A DNA stretch of 64,000 bases from Nostoc sp. CHAB 5844. GTDB lineage: Bacteria > Cyanobacteriota > Cyanobacteriia > Cyanobacteriales > Nostocaceae. The stretch covers positions 1 to 64,000 of the forward strand of contig NZ_JAIVFW010000021.1 in assembly GCF_020829595.1 (NCBI RefSeq). The letters are read 5' to 3'. Made by a program: the position numbers and the translations under genes. A model generated the notes under the pieces. That model searched no databases. It saw only the letters and a program-made list of their open reading frames with translations, and had not been told where the DNA came from. The number at the start of each line of letters is the position of its first letter. Within the stretch, counting starts at the first letter, position 1. This document shows, piece after piece, positions 36,797 to 45,920 of the stretch.

Positions 36797-37189
36797 TCAC
36801 TGCTTAAGTCCCATAAGTAATACTGAAGCCAGAAGATCAGGACAAGACAGATGCGGGCAATGTCCAGAAGGTAACTCAATAGCATCAACTCCTAAGCGTT
36901 TACGTGCAGCGTAACATGACCATGTAGGAGATATGATTCGGTCGTTGGCACAAACAATATATTTACGCTCAACCTTTGGCAAAGCTTTGAGAGGATTTGT
37001 TTCAAAAATATATGCCAAAGATTGTTGCGATTTGCTTTTTGCGATCGCCCACTGTGCTATATCCGAATGACAATCATGATAGAAAAAATGTCTTAACACT
37101 GCTTCGTCTGAATAATCTTTCCCCACAGAATCTGGTTCATACATATCAGGCTCATCGTGGAACTGTTCAAGTGTACTTGGGTCTTTTGG
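36797..37189 (-). pseudogene. Alpha/beta-hydrolase C-terminal remnant
   Basis: This 115-aa frame (ATG at 37144), extended by 15 codons up to an in-frame TAG at 37190-37192, has the C-terminal half of an alpha/beta hydrolase. The acid residue is in YIVCANDRIISPTWS and the catalytic His in ELPSGHCPHLSCPDLLA. The nucleophile elbow and oxyanion half are missing. An upstream stretch (EPDMYEPDSVGKDYSDEAV) continues the fold and then breaks. I read it as a truncated gene, although the short frame may still be translated. Confidence 0.65.
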
Positions 37190-37278
37190 CTATTCAGTCA
37201 TCAAATCGGATTCTTATACATCTAGAGTTTGTATTGAACAAAATGACAAAAAGTTAAAACTTGCTTAACTCAGTTAGA

Positions 37279-37308
37279 TTTCACTAAAACTTTACCTATT
37301 CTTAATTT
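37279..37308 (+). promoter_or_regulatory. Pho-box-like triple repeat upstream of phoX
   Basis: Three 8-mers with 3-bp spacers: TTTCACTA, CTTTACCT, CTTAATTT. The cyanobacterial Pho box for PhoB/SphR is tandem PyTTAAPyPyT repeats at 11-bp period; the second and third match well, the first weakly. It ends 51 bp before the phoX ATG. Confidence 0.6.
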
Positions 37309-37359
37309 TAAATAATTAGAGTATCCGAAAGCACACTAGGCATTCCTTTACTGATATAA

Positions 37360-39567
37360 ATGAGTATCAAGCGTCGGGATTTCTTGCTATTAATGGGAGG
37401 TAGCGCTAGTGCGTTAGCGCTGAGTAATCTCACAAGTTGCGGTCAAAATACTACGACGCAAAAAATCACATCATCAGTAGTAGAATCTGTATTCTCTTTT
37501 AAAGCAATTAAGGGGCCAATACCCTTAGAAACCGCAGGCTTCAACCCAGAACAGCAGCAAGCCCAATATAGTGCGTATGAAGTAGTAGATGATTTGGTAC
37601 TGCCAGAAGGGTTTCAATACCAAGTAATTGCGGCTTGGGGTGATCGAGTCGGGGAATCTCGGTTTGGTTACAACAACGACTATTTATCGTTTATCCCAAC
37701 AGCAGAAAATGCTGGTTATCTCTCAGTTAACTTTGAGTATATCAGCGCTATTCCTTGGATGGAAACATATCAGCAAGTAATTGGCAAATCACTGCCATTT
37801 GCAGATGTGAAAACAGCTTTGGCAAGCACAAACTCAGGGAAAAGTGAAATTAATGCTTATGCTTTGCTAGATAATGACCCAGTAAAGACCAAAATAGCTG
37901 AAATTTGTCAAGAAGCCTTATTAGACCAAGGACTAGGTGTAATTTCGCTGCGTAAAACAGCTGATGGTAAATGGGAAAGAACTAACTCCGCAGCAGATAG
38001 AAGAATTAGCGGCATTTCTGGATTAAAAGATAATCGGTATTTGCAAGCCACTGGCCCCGCAGTTACAGTATTTCGTAAACAAAAAGGTCAGGGATACATA
38101 GATAAACTAGGCGATCGCATCATTGGCACTTTCGGGAATTGTGCTGGTGGCACAACGCCTTGGGGAACAGTTCTCAGCGCCGAAGAAAACTTTCAAGCAC
38201 AAGTACCAGAACCAGTCTACGCTGATGGTACAGCTTTTGAACCTGGTACACTGCCTTTTGCTTTGGGTGATGAGGAATTATTTGGGCAAGGGAATGTATT
38301 TGGTTTAGCGGGAAATAAATATGGTTGGATTGTAGAAATTGATCCAGCGAATCCTCAAGATTACGGTACTAAGCATACTTGGTTGGGACGCTACCGCCAT
38401 GAAGCTGTAGGTGTGCGGGTAGAAGCAGGTAAACCACTCGCCTTTTATTCAGGATGCGATCGCCGGGGAGGACACATCTACAAGTTTGTCAGCCGAGATC
38501 AAGTCAGCAATCCTCAGGACAAAGCTAATTCTCGCCTATTACAACAGGGAATGCTATACGCCGCCAAATTCAACACTGATGGTACTGGTAGCTGGATACC
38601 TCTAAAAGCCGAGACTCCTGTCAACCCAGATATTCCTAGTCAAATTGCTGGTAATATCATTTTGTTACCACTAGGAACCAAAGCCGAAAAAGCCGACCTC
38701 AAAGCGGGTTATTTACCAGTCACCAAAGATGAAGCGATCGCTCAATACAAACAAAAGTATCAAAAACTGGCAGACCTTTACACTGGTAACACCGAAGAAA
38801 AGCAAGGCGCGATTTTAATTGATGCACATTACGCCGCCAATGCAGCTGGCGCTACCTGCACAGCGCGTCCAGAAGATACAGAAATTGCTCCCAATGGCGA
38901 TTTATACATCACCTTCACTTCTGGTGCTGCTGACAAACAAGGTGGTTCTGATCTGCGAGTGTTTAAAAGTCCCAAAGGTGAAGCAGGCTATGAATACGGC
39001 TGGGTGATGCGTTTAACCGAAGATAACAACAACCCCGCAGCGCTGACTTTTCGTTGGCAAATGTTAGCCACAGGTGGGGAACCAGCAGCCGGTGGTATGG
39101 GTTTTGCCAATCCCGATAATTTATTACTAGATCCTCAAGGTAATGTCTGGATGGTGACGGACATTTCCACCACTAAACTCAATAACGCTGTTAACAACCG
39201 TAACGCTGAACCAGGAAAATCTGTAAGTTTGTCTGGTTTGTTTGGTAATAACTCGATGTGGTTTATCCCTACCAGTGGTACAGATGCAGGTAAAGCCTTT
39301 TTATTTGCGACAGCACCGATGGAATGTGAAACTACAGGCCCCTGTTTCACAACAGATCAAACAACTATGTTCTTATCTATACAACACCCAGGAGAAACCA
39401 ATGGTACTCGCAGAAACCAAGCTATAGAAACTAGACAATTTGTAGTCACAACTACGACAGGCACAGAATTTTTACAAACTCGCCAAGTTCCGATTGGTTC
39501 TAATTGGCCTGATAAAACTCCGAACGCACCACCTAAACCAGCCGTGATTGCGATCGCCAAATCCTAA
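37360..39567 (+). CDS. phoX: PhoX-family alkaline phosphatase (Tat lipoprotein)
   Basis: A 735-aa DUF839/PhoX protein. The N-terminus carries a twin-arginine signal (SIKRRDFLLLMGGSASALALSNLTSCGQ) with a possible lipobox LTSC, so it is exported folded and probably lipid-anchored. The body has PhoX features: a repeated beta-propeller look, FGNCAGGTTPWGTVLSAEENFQ near 260 and EVGVRVEAG plus FYSGCDRRGGHIYKFVS near 360-380. GNVWMVTDIST and NNSMWFIPTSG lie toward the C-terminus. The family hydrolyses phosphomonoesters with Ca and Fe. A Pho-box-like site upstream fits induction by phosphate starvation. Confidence 0.87.
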   Translation: MSIKRRDFLLLMGGSASALALSNLTSCGQNTTTQKITSSVVESVFSFKAIKGPIPLETAGFNPEQQQAQYSAYEVVDDLVLPEGFQYQVIAAWGDRVGESRFGYNNDYLSFIPTAENAGYLSVNFEYISAIPWMETYQQVIGKSLPFADVKTALASTNSGKSEINAYALLDNDPVKTKIAEICQEALLDQGLGVISLRKTADGKWERTNSAADRRISGISGLKDNRYLQATGPAVTVFRKQKGQGYIDKLGDRIIGTFGNCAGGTTPWGTVLSAEENFQAQVPEPVYADGTAFEPGTLPFALGDEELFGQGNVFGLAGNKYGWIVEIDPANPQDYGTKHTWLGRYRHEAVGVRVEAGKPLAFYSGCDRRGGHIYKFVSRDQVSNPQDKANSRLLQQGMLYAAKFNTDGTGSWIPLKAETPVNPDIPSQIAGNIILLPLGTKAEKADLKAGYLPVTKDEAIAQYKQKYQKLADLYTGNTEEKQGAILIDAHYAANAAGATCTARPEDTEIAPNGDLYITFTSGAADKQGGSDLRVFKSPKGEAGYEYGWVMRLTEDNNNPAALTFRWQMLATGGEPAAGGMGFANPDNLLLDPQGNVWMVTDISTTKLNNAVNNRNAEPGKSVSLSGLFGNNSMWFIPTSGTDAGKAFLFATAPMECETTGPCFTTDQTTMFLSIQHPGETNGTRRNQAIETRQFVVTTTTGTEFLQTRQVPIGSNWPDKTPNAPPKPAVIAIAKS

Positions 39568-39766
39568 ATATATAAATATAGACAAACAATATCAAAAATG
39601 CAATTAGCTACATAAAAAGATCTATTATTTATCAACCAAATTATTATTAATTTATCAAGCAGATAGCTGTTAAAGCATAGCCAAAAATAATTTCATAGAT
39701 GAGCAATTTTTCTGCGATCGCCTTGTAAAACCTGAAAAACTTTCACTAGATACCAGAAAATTTATA

Positions 39767-40387
39767 ATGACATCCACCAGTCTGACACCAACATTCTCCA
39801 CGGCATCTGTTAGTGAACAACTATCACTAAAAATCTTTGCCAGAAAAGAAATTATTCCCCTGCGTAACGAGGTAATATGGCGTATGGAACGTGGAGCAGT
39901 TCGTACCCTCACTTGGGCTGAAGATGGAACGTTTATCACTTTAGGATATTGGGGGCCAGGAGATTTAATTGGTTCTCCTTTATCTAAAGTTAAACCCTAC
40001 CAAATTGAGTGCCTAACTAGTGTAGAGGTAAGCATTGTCCCTTCTTATCTCTGGCATCAAGATATTGAAGGTTTATTCGCCCATATTCAACAGTCAGAAG
40101 AGCTTTTAAGCATAGTCCATCTCAAACCAATTTCTCTCCGCTTATGGAAATTTTTGGTATGGCTCAGTGATAAATTTGGACGTAATGTAGAGCAAGATAA
40201 AGTAATTGACATTAACATCACCCATCAGGAAATAGCAGAAGTTTTAAACACAACTAGAGTGACAATTACAAGACTATTACAACAGTTTGAAGAAGAAGGT
40301 GTATTGTTAAGATACAAGCGTCGCATTATTCTGCGTTTACCAAATAAATTTACAACACAAACTATAGTTAAAAACAATGTTTATTAA
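39767..40387 (+). CDS. Crp/Fnr-family transcription regulator
   Basis: A 206-aa Crp/Fnr protein. The cyclic-nucleotide-binding-like beta roll is at about residues 20-115 (RMERGAVRTLTWAEDGTFITLGYWGPGDLIGSPLS), followed by a dimer helix and a winged helix-turn-helix near 150-195 (ITHQEIAEVLNTTRVTITRLLQQFEEEGVLLRYKRRIIL). There is no cysteine cluster of the Fnr iron-sulfur type. The recognition helix has NTTRVTITRLL, similar to NtcA-like members, but the effector is unknown. It lies between phoX and the porin, 120 bp upstream of the latter, and might regulate either. Confidence 0.85.
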   Translation: MTSTSLTPTFSTASVSEQLSLKIFARKEIIPLRNEVIWRMERGAVRTLTWAEDGTFITLGYWGPGDLIGSPLSKVKPYQIECLTSVEVSIVPSYLWHQDIEGLFAHIQQSEELLSIVHLKPISLRLWKFLVWLSDKFGRNVEQDKVIDINITHQEIAEVLNTTRVTITRLLQQFEEEGVLLRYKRRIILRLPNKFTTQTIVKNNVY

Positions 40388-40508
40388 CTTGTGTTAGTAA
40401 CGTATTATCTGGTATATTGATGACGGTAATTGTGAGTATATACCCTGAAATTGAGCAGTAGTGTATACATTATAGTTGCAACATTTTGGTGTGAGTGAGA
40501 GTAAAATC

Positions 40509-42164
40509 ATGACAAATTCTTTCTGGAATGTACTGAAAGTCAGTCCAGCTGTTTTAGCTGCGACCTTATTAGCTGCTAACAGCGCCTTAGCTGGCGAAGC
40601 GAACGAACAAATCACAAACGTTGCTCAGTTGTCTCAATCTGATAACTTGGGACAGGTAACATCAGTTTCACAATTTTCCGATGTCCAACCTACAGATTGG
40701 GCGTTCCAAGCATTGCAATCTTTGGTGGAGCGTTACGGTTGTATTGCAGGTTATCCCAACGGCACATATCGTGGCAACCGCGCATTGACTCGTTATGAGT
40801 TTGCGGCTGGATTGAATGCTTGTTTGGACAGAGTTAACGAATTAATTGCTACCGCGACTGCTGATTTAGTGACTAAAGAAGACTTAGCCACATTACAGCG
40901 TTTACAAGAAGAATTTTCTGCGGAACTAGCAACTCTCCGCGGTCGGGTAGATGCACTAGAAGCACGGACTGCGGAATTAGAAGCTAATCAATTCTCCACC
41001 ACTACCAAACTCGTTGGGGAAGCAATCTTCGCTTTAGCCGCACCTTTCGGTGATGAACGCGCTCTTCCTGCTGGTAGTACCGCTACACCACAAGATATAG
41101 ATGATAACGTTATCTTTGCGAATCGGGTACGTTTGAACTTGTACAGCAGCTTCAGTGGCTCAGACAGATTACAAATTCGTTTGCAAGCCCGGAATATCAC
41201 CCAGTTTGATGATGGTGGCGGTGGTCGTCCTAACGTCACAGGCACTAACCAAACCCGTTTAGGTTTTGATGATAGTAACAATAACGAGGTTGAAATAGAT
41301 AGACTTAACTACGAATTCAACTTAGTGAAGGATGTAGTGCGAGTTAAGATTGACGCTTTTGGTAGTCAGCCGTGGAATAACATCAATGCGTTCAGCCCAG
41401 ATTTTAGCAGCAGCGGTACAGGCGCTATCTCTCGCTACGGACGTTTCAGCTCGATTTATCGTGCAGCCGCGCCTAATGGTACTGGTGCTGCATTGACTGT
41501 AACGTTAAATCCCAAGGGGCCTATCACCATCTCAGGTGCATATCAAGCATCTGACCCCGCGAGTCCCGAACAAGGTAGAGGTTTGTTTAACGGATCTAAT
41601 GCTTATGTAGGTCAAATAGACTTTAAACCAAGCAAAGCGCTCAACCTTGGTTTCACATACGTCCGCTCTTATCAGAATAATCTTCAGACTGGTGGTGTTA
41701 ACTTGTTTGGTAGCGAAGGTAGTCTTCTGGCTATCAGACCCTTTGGTAATACTCCTACTTCAGCTAACCACTACGGTTTCCAAGCTAACTTCCGCCCCGT
41801 CGATAAGATTGGTATTGGTGGTTGGGTTGGTTACTCCACTGCCCAAGCTGAGAGCGGTGCTGACAGAGACGCAGAAATTTTCTACTGGGCTGCTAATTTA
41901 GCTATCAGAGACCTTGGTAAAGAAGGTAACACCTTGGGTGTCATCTTCGGTCAACCACCCAGAGTCACTGACCTTGATGGCCCTGGTACTAATAACACTG
42001 ATAGAGGTAATGGTACTACTTATCACCTGGAAGGTCTGTATAAAATCAAAGTCAGCGATAACATCTTAGTTACTCCTGGCGTGTTGGTAATCTTCAACCC
42101 TGAAAACAACGACAACAACGATACCATCTACGTTGGTACGCTCCGTACAACCTTCTCTTTCTAG
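40509..42164 (+). CDS. SLH-domain OprB-type porin (iron-uptake-porin family)
   Basis: A 551-aa outer-membrane porin. Signal peptide: residues 1-30, MTNSFWNVLKVSPAVLAATL then ANSALAG. The SLH domain at about 50-105 (FSDVQPTDWAFQALQSLVERYGCIAGYPNGTYRGNRALTRYEFAAGLNACLD) binds the peptidoglycan-linked polymer. A coiled coil spans 110-155 (DLATLRGRVDALEARTAELEA region), then an OprB beta-barrel to the C-terminal TLRTTFSF with terminal Phe, the outer-membrane assembly signal. Cyanobacterial members pass inorganic ions. The ATG at 40509 gives the clean signal peptide. A terminator follows. Confidence 0.9.
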   Translation: MTNSFWNVLKVSPAVLAATLLAANSALAGEANEQITNVAQLSQSDNLGQVTSVSQFSDVQPTDWAFQALQSLVERYGCIAGYPNGTYRGNRALTRYEFAAGLNACLDRVNELIATATADLVTKEDLATLQRLQEEFSAELATLRGRVDALEARTAELEANQFSTTTKLVGEAIFALAAPFGDERALPAGSTATPQDIDDNVIFANRVRLNLYSSFSGSDRLQIRLQARNITQFDDGGGGRPNVTGTNQTRLGFDDSNNNEVEIDRLNYEFNLVKDVVRVKIDAFGSQPWNNINAFSPDFSSSGTGAISRYGRFSSIYRAAAPNGTGAALTVTLNPKGPITISGAYQASDPASPEQGRGLFNGSNAYVGQIDFKPSKALNLGFTYVRSYQNNLQTGGVNLFGSEGSLLAIRPFGNTPTSANHYGFQANFRPVDKIGIGGWVGYSTAQAESGADRDAEIFYWAANLAIRDLGKEGNTLGVIFGQPPRVTDLDGPGTNNTDRGNGTTYHLEGLYKIKVSDNILVTPGVLVIFNPENNDNNDTIYVGTLRTTFSF

Positions 42165-42189
42165 AATTTAATTTTGGATGAGATAAATA

Positions 42190-42219
42190 AAAGCCCATGT
42201 AACAGTGGGCTTTTTTTAT
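42190..42219 (+). terminator. Intrinsic terminator of the porin gene, with MITE at its T-tract
   Basis: GCCCA-TGTAACAG-TGGGC followed by a T-run. The last bases (TTTTTATTTG) are one copy of the 10-bp duplication flanking the MITE at 42223. Confidence 0.8.
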
Positions 42220-42222
42220 TTG

Positions 42223-42368
42223 CTGACTTTTCACGTCATGTGGAAAAGCCGACGAAAAACTTAACCCCCTAGCCCCCTTCCCGCGTCGGGAAGGGGGAAG
42301 ATTCAAAGTCTCTCTCCTTGTAGGAGAGAGATTTAGAGAGAGGTTTTCCAGATCCCGTGAAAAGTCAG
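42223..42368. mobile_element. 146-bp MITE, copy 1
   Basis: A non-autonomous element with imperfect terminal inverted repeats: CTGACTTTTCACGTCATGTG at the left, and at the right the reverse complement of CTGACTTTTCACGGGATCTG, about 4 mismatches in 25. It holds two inner hairpins (CCCCTTCCCGCGTCGGGAAGG, CTCTCTCCTTGTAGGAGAGAG). It is flanked by an exact 10-bp direct repeat TTTTTATTTG, a target duplication. A near-identical 146-bp copy is at 61110-61255. Confidence 0.88.
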
Positions 42369-42371
42369 TTT

Positions 42372-42632
42372 TTATTTGGGATGATCATCTTGTGGTTTTG
42401 CCAAGTCTGATGGGGGCCTGTCACTACTCCAAGCCCACCATGCACAACCACAATGGCATTTATAAAACTCCTGCCATTTGCGACGATGTTCTTCTGAAAT
42501 TACAGGCGATCGCCGATTAATCCAAACCTGCAATGCTTCTAGACTACTAGAACGGCAGGTAGGACAGCAAAATTCATAAGCGTGAACTGCTTCGGATGTC
42601 CATTCAGGTGGGATGGGAGCAAAAGCGTCCAT
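42372..42632 (-). CDS. Small zinc-ribbon-like protein, 86 aa
   Basis: An 86-aa protein with four cysteines as CPTC (residues 23-26, within FCCPTCRSS) and CHCGC (about 58-62, within YKCHCGCAWWAW), in arrangement suited to a small zinc site. It is Trp-rich near the C-terminus. I know it only as a cyanobacterial conserved hypothetical type. It lies just beyond the MITE and is tail-to-tail with the porin; pstB lies upstream on the same strand with a terminator between. Confidence 0.6.
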   Translation of the reverse strand: MDAFAPIPPEWTSEAVHAYEFCCPTCRSSSLEALQVWINRRSPVISEEHRRKWQEFYKCHCGCAWWAWSSDRPPSDLAKPQDDHPK

Positions 42633-42767
42633 GTAATTTAAAATTTAATCTCAGCAGGCAGCATATCAGCCCGAATTAATATAGATCTGTTTATCTAGTA
42701 TTTTGATAAATTCGTCTGTTTTTTTACAACTCTTAATTTCTATTAGGCAAATACCTATAAAAAATAA

Positions 42768-42800
42768 AATTAGATATGCGTTGCATACCTAATTTTTGAT
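42768..42800. terminator. Terminator after pstB
   Basis: On minus, AATTAGGTATGC-AAC-GCATATCTAATT (one wobble) is followed by TTATTTTTT. It lies about 35 bp beyond the pstB stop and ends the pst operon. Confidence 0.75.
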
Positions 42801-42829
42801 TCTGACAATATTTAATTAATTTGCAATCA

Positions 42830-43636
42830 TTAACCAAATCTACCGCTAACGTAATCGCGGGTATCTTCTTGCTTGGGATTATTGAAAATGACTTCTGTCG
42901 CGTCATACTCTACTAGATAGCCAATTCGACCACCTGATTCTGTAGGACGCACGTTGAAAAAGGCTGTTTTATCAGAAACCCGCGCCGCCTGTTGCATATT
43001 GTGAGTAACGATAACAATGGTGTATTGCTCTTTCAGTTCATGAATTAGCTCTTCCACCCGCAATGTAGAGATAGGATCTAGAGCAGAGCAAGGTTCATCC
43101 ATCAGGATAATTTCTGGTTGAACTGCGATCGCTCTTGCAATACACAATCTTTGTTGCTGTCCACCTGAGAGGGAGGAGCCACTTTGCCGAAGTTTATCTT
43201 TGACTTCATCCCACAAAGCTGCTTGACGCAAACTCCGCTCAACCAATTCATCCATGTTACCTTTGTAGCCATTAATTTTGGCACCAAAAGCAATATTGTC
43301 ATAAATTGATTTTGGAAATGGGTTTGGTCTTTGAAACACCATCCCGATGCGGCGACGCACCTCTACAGGGTCGATATCAGATGCGTACAAATTTTTCCCG
43401 TAATAAAAAACCTTGCCTTCGGCTCTAAATGATTCAATTAAGTCGTTGAGACGGTTATAGCATCTTAGCAATGTACTTTTACCACAACCAGAAGGCCCGA
43501 TAAAGGCTGTCACCTTATTTTTAGGGATATCTAGCCAAATATTCTGCAATGCTAAAAATTTGCCGTAATAAACGTTCAGATTTTCTGTGCGTAATACGGT
43601 GTCTGTGCTATTCGCTGTGCTAATGTTAGTAGCCAT
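42830..43636 (-). CDS. pstB: Phosphate ABC transporter ATPase
   Basis: A 268-aa ATPase of the high-affinity phosphate importer PstSCAB. Walker A is [13 protein letters not shown] near residue 38, the Q-loop VFQRPNPFP, the signature [17 protein letters not shown] near 152, Walker [13 protein letters not shown], and the switch His in VTHNMQ. The ATG at 43636 ([10 protein letters not shown]) gives family length; an in-frame ATG 40 codons upstream would add an unrelated tail. Last gene of the operon pstS-pstC-pstA-pstB. Confidence 0.95.
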   Translation of the reverse strand: MATNISTANSTDTVLRTENLNVYYGKFLALQNIWLDIPKNKVTAFIGPSGCGKSTLLRCYNRLNDLIESFRAEGKVFYYGKNLYASDIDPVEVRRRIGMVFQRPNPFPKSIYDNIAFGAKINGYKGNMDELVERSLRQAALWDEVKDKLRQSGSSLSGGQQQRLCIARAIAVQPEIILMDEPCSALDPISTLRVEELIHELKEQYTIVIVTHNMQQAARVSDKTAFFNVRPTESGGRIGYLVEYDATEVIFNNPKQEDTRDYVSGRFG

Positions 43637-43780
43637 AAAAGGTCTAATGTATGTTTTTGAGATAGCAATGCAACTTTGCTGTACAGTTAATTGACTGAGC
43701 TTTTTGACAGAAATAAAGCACCCATCATGAGCGGGTTGCTTCATTTCATAATTCATACTTCATACTTCAGCCTTTTTGTA

Positions 43781-44662
43781 CTAGGCTTTTTGGCGAGTTG
43801 CCCAGCGGGCAATAATACTAGTGATTAAAACCATTAATACTAATATTAATGATGCTGCCCAAGCTAGTGACTGCCAATTTTTAAATGGGGAAATCGCAAA
43901 GTTAAACACCAAAACAGCCAGGGAAGCTGTTGGTTTGAATAAGCTATTTGGCCAGAAGGTAGAGAACAAAGCAGTAAATAATAAGGGAGCAGTTTCACCA
44001 GCCGCTCTGGCGATCGCTAACGTTGACCCAGTTACAATAGCTGGTAATGCAGCTGGCAATACGACTTGTGTAACAGTTTGGAAGTTAGTCGCACCTAGAC
44101 CTACAGATGCTTGTCGTAAATCCTTCGATACTAACTGTAAAGCTTCATCAGTTGTTTTAACGATAATTGGCAACATCAAAATTGCCAAAGCAAATCCTCC
44201 GCCAATAGCTGAATATGATCCTAAGTTCAGCCTTACTAATGTCAAAACCACAATTCCGTAGGCGAATACCCCAGCAATAATCGAAGGCACTCCACTCAAG
44301 ACATTAGTAGCAAAACGTACCCACCTCGCTATTTTACCAGAACTAAACTCAGTTAGATAAATTGCGGCGATCACACCAAAAGGGATACTAATTAAAGCCG
44401 CAATTCCTACCATCAACAAAGTTCCGACAATAGCATTACCAAAACCGCCTCCTGGTCTGAGGGGTGCAGGTGGCAATTGGGTCAACACACTAAAGTTGAG
44501 ACTGCTAAAGCCTTTGATTATAACATATGAAAGTACTGCCACCAAAGGCACAAGTGCCAAAATTCCACAAATAACAGCCACCCCGGTCATTACTGTATTA
44601 AACAGTGTCCGAGGAGACATAGAAGCACGAGTTAAACTCCTTTCTGGATAATGAGAAGTCAT
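43781..44662 (-). CDS. pstA: Phosphate ABC transporter permease PstA
   Basis: A 293-aa inner-membrane permease with six helices. The binding-protein-dependent transport (EAA) loop is DEALQLVSKDLRQASVGLGATNFQTVTQVVLPAALPAIVTG near residues 165-205, which contacts PstB. It follows pstC by about 20 bp and precedes pstB by about 140 bp. The N-terminal cytoplasmic tail is short (MTSHYPERSLTRASMSPRTL). Confidence 0.95.
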   Translation of the reverse strand: MTSHYPERSLTRASMSPRTLFNTVMTGVAVICGILALVPLVAVLSYVIIKGFSSLNFSVLTQLPPAPLRPGGGFGNAIVGTLLMVGIAALISIPFGVIAAIYLTEFSSGKIARWVRFATNVLSGVPSIIAGVFAYGIVVLTLVRLNLGSYSAIGGGFALAILMLPIIVKTTDEALQLVSKDLRQASVGLGATNFQTVTQVVLPAALPAIVTGSTLAIARAAGETAPLLFTALFSTFWPNSLFKPTASLAVLVFNFAISPFKNWQSLAWAASLILVLMVLITSIIARWATRQKA

Positions 44663-44681
44663 AATTCAACCCACAACTAAG

Positions 44682-45632
44682 CTACACTCGCTTGACTCGG
44701 AGAACGATAAACTCTGCCAAAATATTGACTACCAGTGTTAGTACAAACAACACTAAGGCAGCATACATTAAAGCCGCTACTTGCAAACCACTAGCTTCGG
44801 AAAATTGATTCGCTAGTAAAGAAGAAATTGTATTGGCTGGCGCTAACAGTGAAGGACTAATTTTGTTGGAGTTACCAATCAACATTGTGACTGCCATTGT
44901 CTCTCCCATTGCCCGGCCGAGTGCTAACATCACAGCACTGACAATCCCAGAAAAAGCTGCTGGAATCAGTACTTGAAAAATCGTTTCCCAACGTGTTGCG
45001 CCTAATCCTATGGATGCTTGTCGTAAACTGGATGGCACAGAAATCAACGCATCTCTAGATATGGCTGTGATAATTGGCAAAGTCATAATTGCCAAGATAA
45101 TTCCCGCTGGTAGCATCCCAGGGCCAGTGGGAGAAGTACTAAAAAGGGGAACCCAACCAAAATATGCATTCAGCCATTTGCCCAGATTATTTAAAATTGG
45201 GATTAATACGAAAATTCCCCATACTCCATAAACAACGCTGGGTATAGCGGCGAGAAGTTCTACCAAGAACACTAGCACAACTTTGACTTGGGCTGGAAAA
45301 AAATTTTCACTTAGTAAAACAGCAGTACCAACACCTATAGGCACAGCAATGAGTAGACCAATTAAAGAACTAATTATAGTTCCGTAAACTTGAGGTAGTA
45401 CCCCATACTGATCATTAACTGGATTCCAAGTACTTTGGGATAAAAAGCCAAGACCAAATTCTTGGATAGCAGGCCAAGCACCAATGGTAACCTGTAAAGC
45501 AATCCATAATAAAGTAGCAGCAACTGCCAGTGCAAAAATCCGAGTCAGCCAAATAAAACTCCGGTCTAAAGACCGACCAAGTTCGGAGCGATTTTTGATT
45601 GCTGATGGCAAATCTTGAGAGTTTGTAGCCAT
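44682..45632 (-). CDS. pstC: Phosphate ABC transporter permease PstC
   Basis: A 316-aa inner-membrane permease, heterodimer partner of PstA. Six helices are expected. The EAA loop is SRDALISVPSSLRQASIGLGATRWETIFQVLIPAAFSGIVS near residues 193-233, and VPIGVGTAVLLSENFFP and ELLAAIPSVVYGVWGIFVLIP are family motifs. Same strand as pstS, separated by a 288-bp spacer with heptamer-like TTTTTAC/ACTTTTC repeats that could host an internal promoter or processing site. Confidence 0.95.
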   Translation of the reverse strand: MATNSQDLPSAIKNRSELGRSLDRSFIWLTRIFALAVAATLLWIALQVTIGAWPAIQEFGLGFLSQSTWNPVNDQYGVLPQVYGTIISSLIGLLIAVPIGVGTAVLLSENFFPAQVKVVLVFLVELLAAIPSVVYGVWGIFVLIPILNNLGKWLNAYFGWVPLFSTSPTGPGMLPAGIILAIMTLPIITAISRDALISVPSSLRQASIGLGATRWETIFQVLIPAAFSGIVSAVMLALGRAMGETMAVTMLIGNSNKISPSLLAPANTISSLLANQFSEASGLQVAALMYAALVLFVLTLVVNILAEFIVLRVKRV

Positions 45633-45920
45633 GAATACTGACTTTAAAGATTCAATCAGAGAAAAATGTGTGAGAAAACCAGCTTAGTAAAGTTACATCT
45701 ATAGCGTCTTTAAAAACTGAGACATCAACACTTTATATAAACTAAAAAGTTAAAAGGCAAAAGCAAAAAAAGAGAAAATGCTACAAGCACACGCTGCTTT
45801 ACTTAAGTCGGGAAACCAGATGACTCAACTGGTTCCTAAATTGATAGAGATTATCTTTTTACTTTTCACTTTTCACTTTTCAATGTGGATGCCTCATTAA
45901 GTATTAGTTATTTGTGAACG

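Noticed and set aside
45010-45231. Plus-strand frames within the pst genes
   Set aside because: These are shadows of PstC and PstA, whose EAA loops settle the coding strand.
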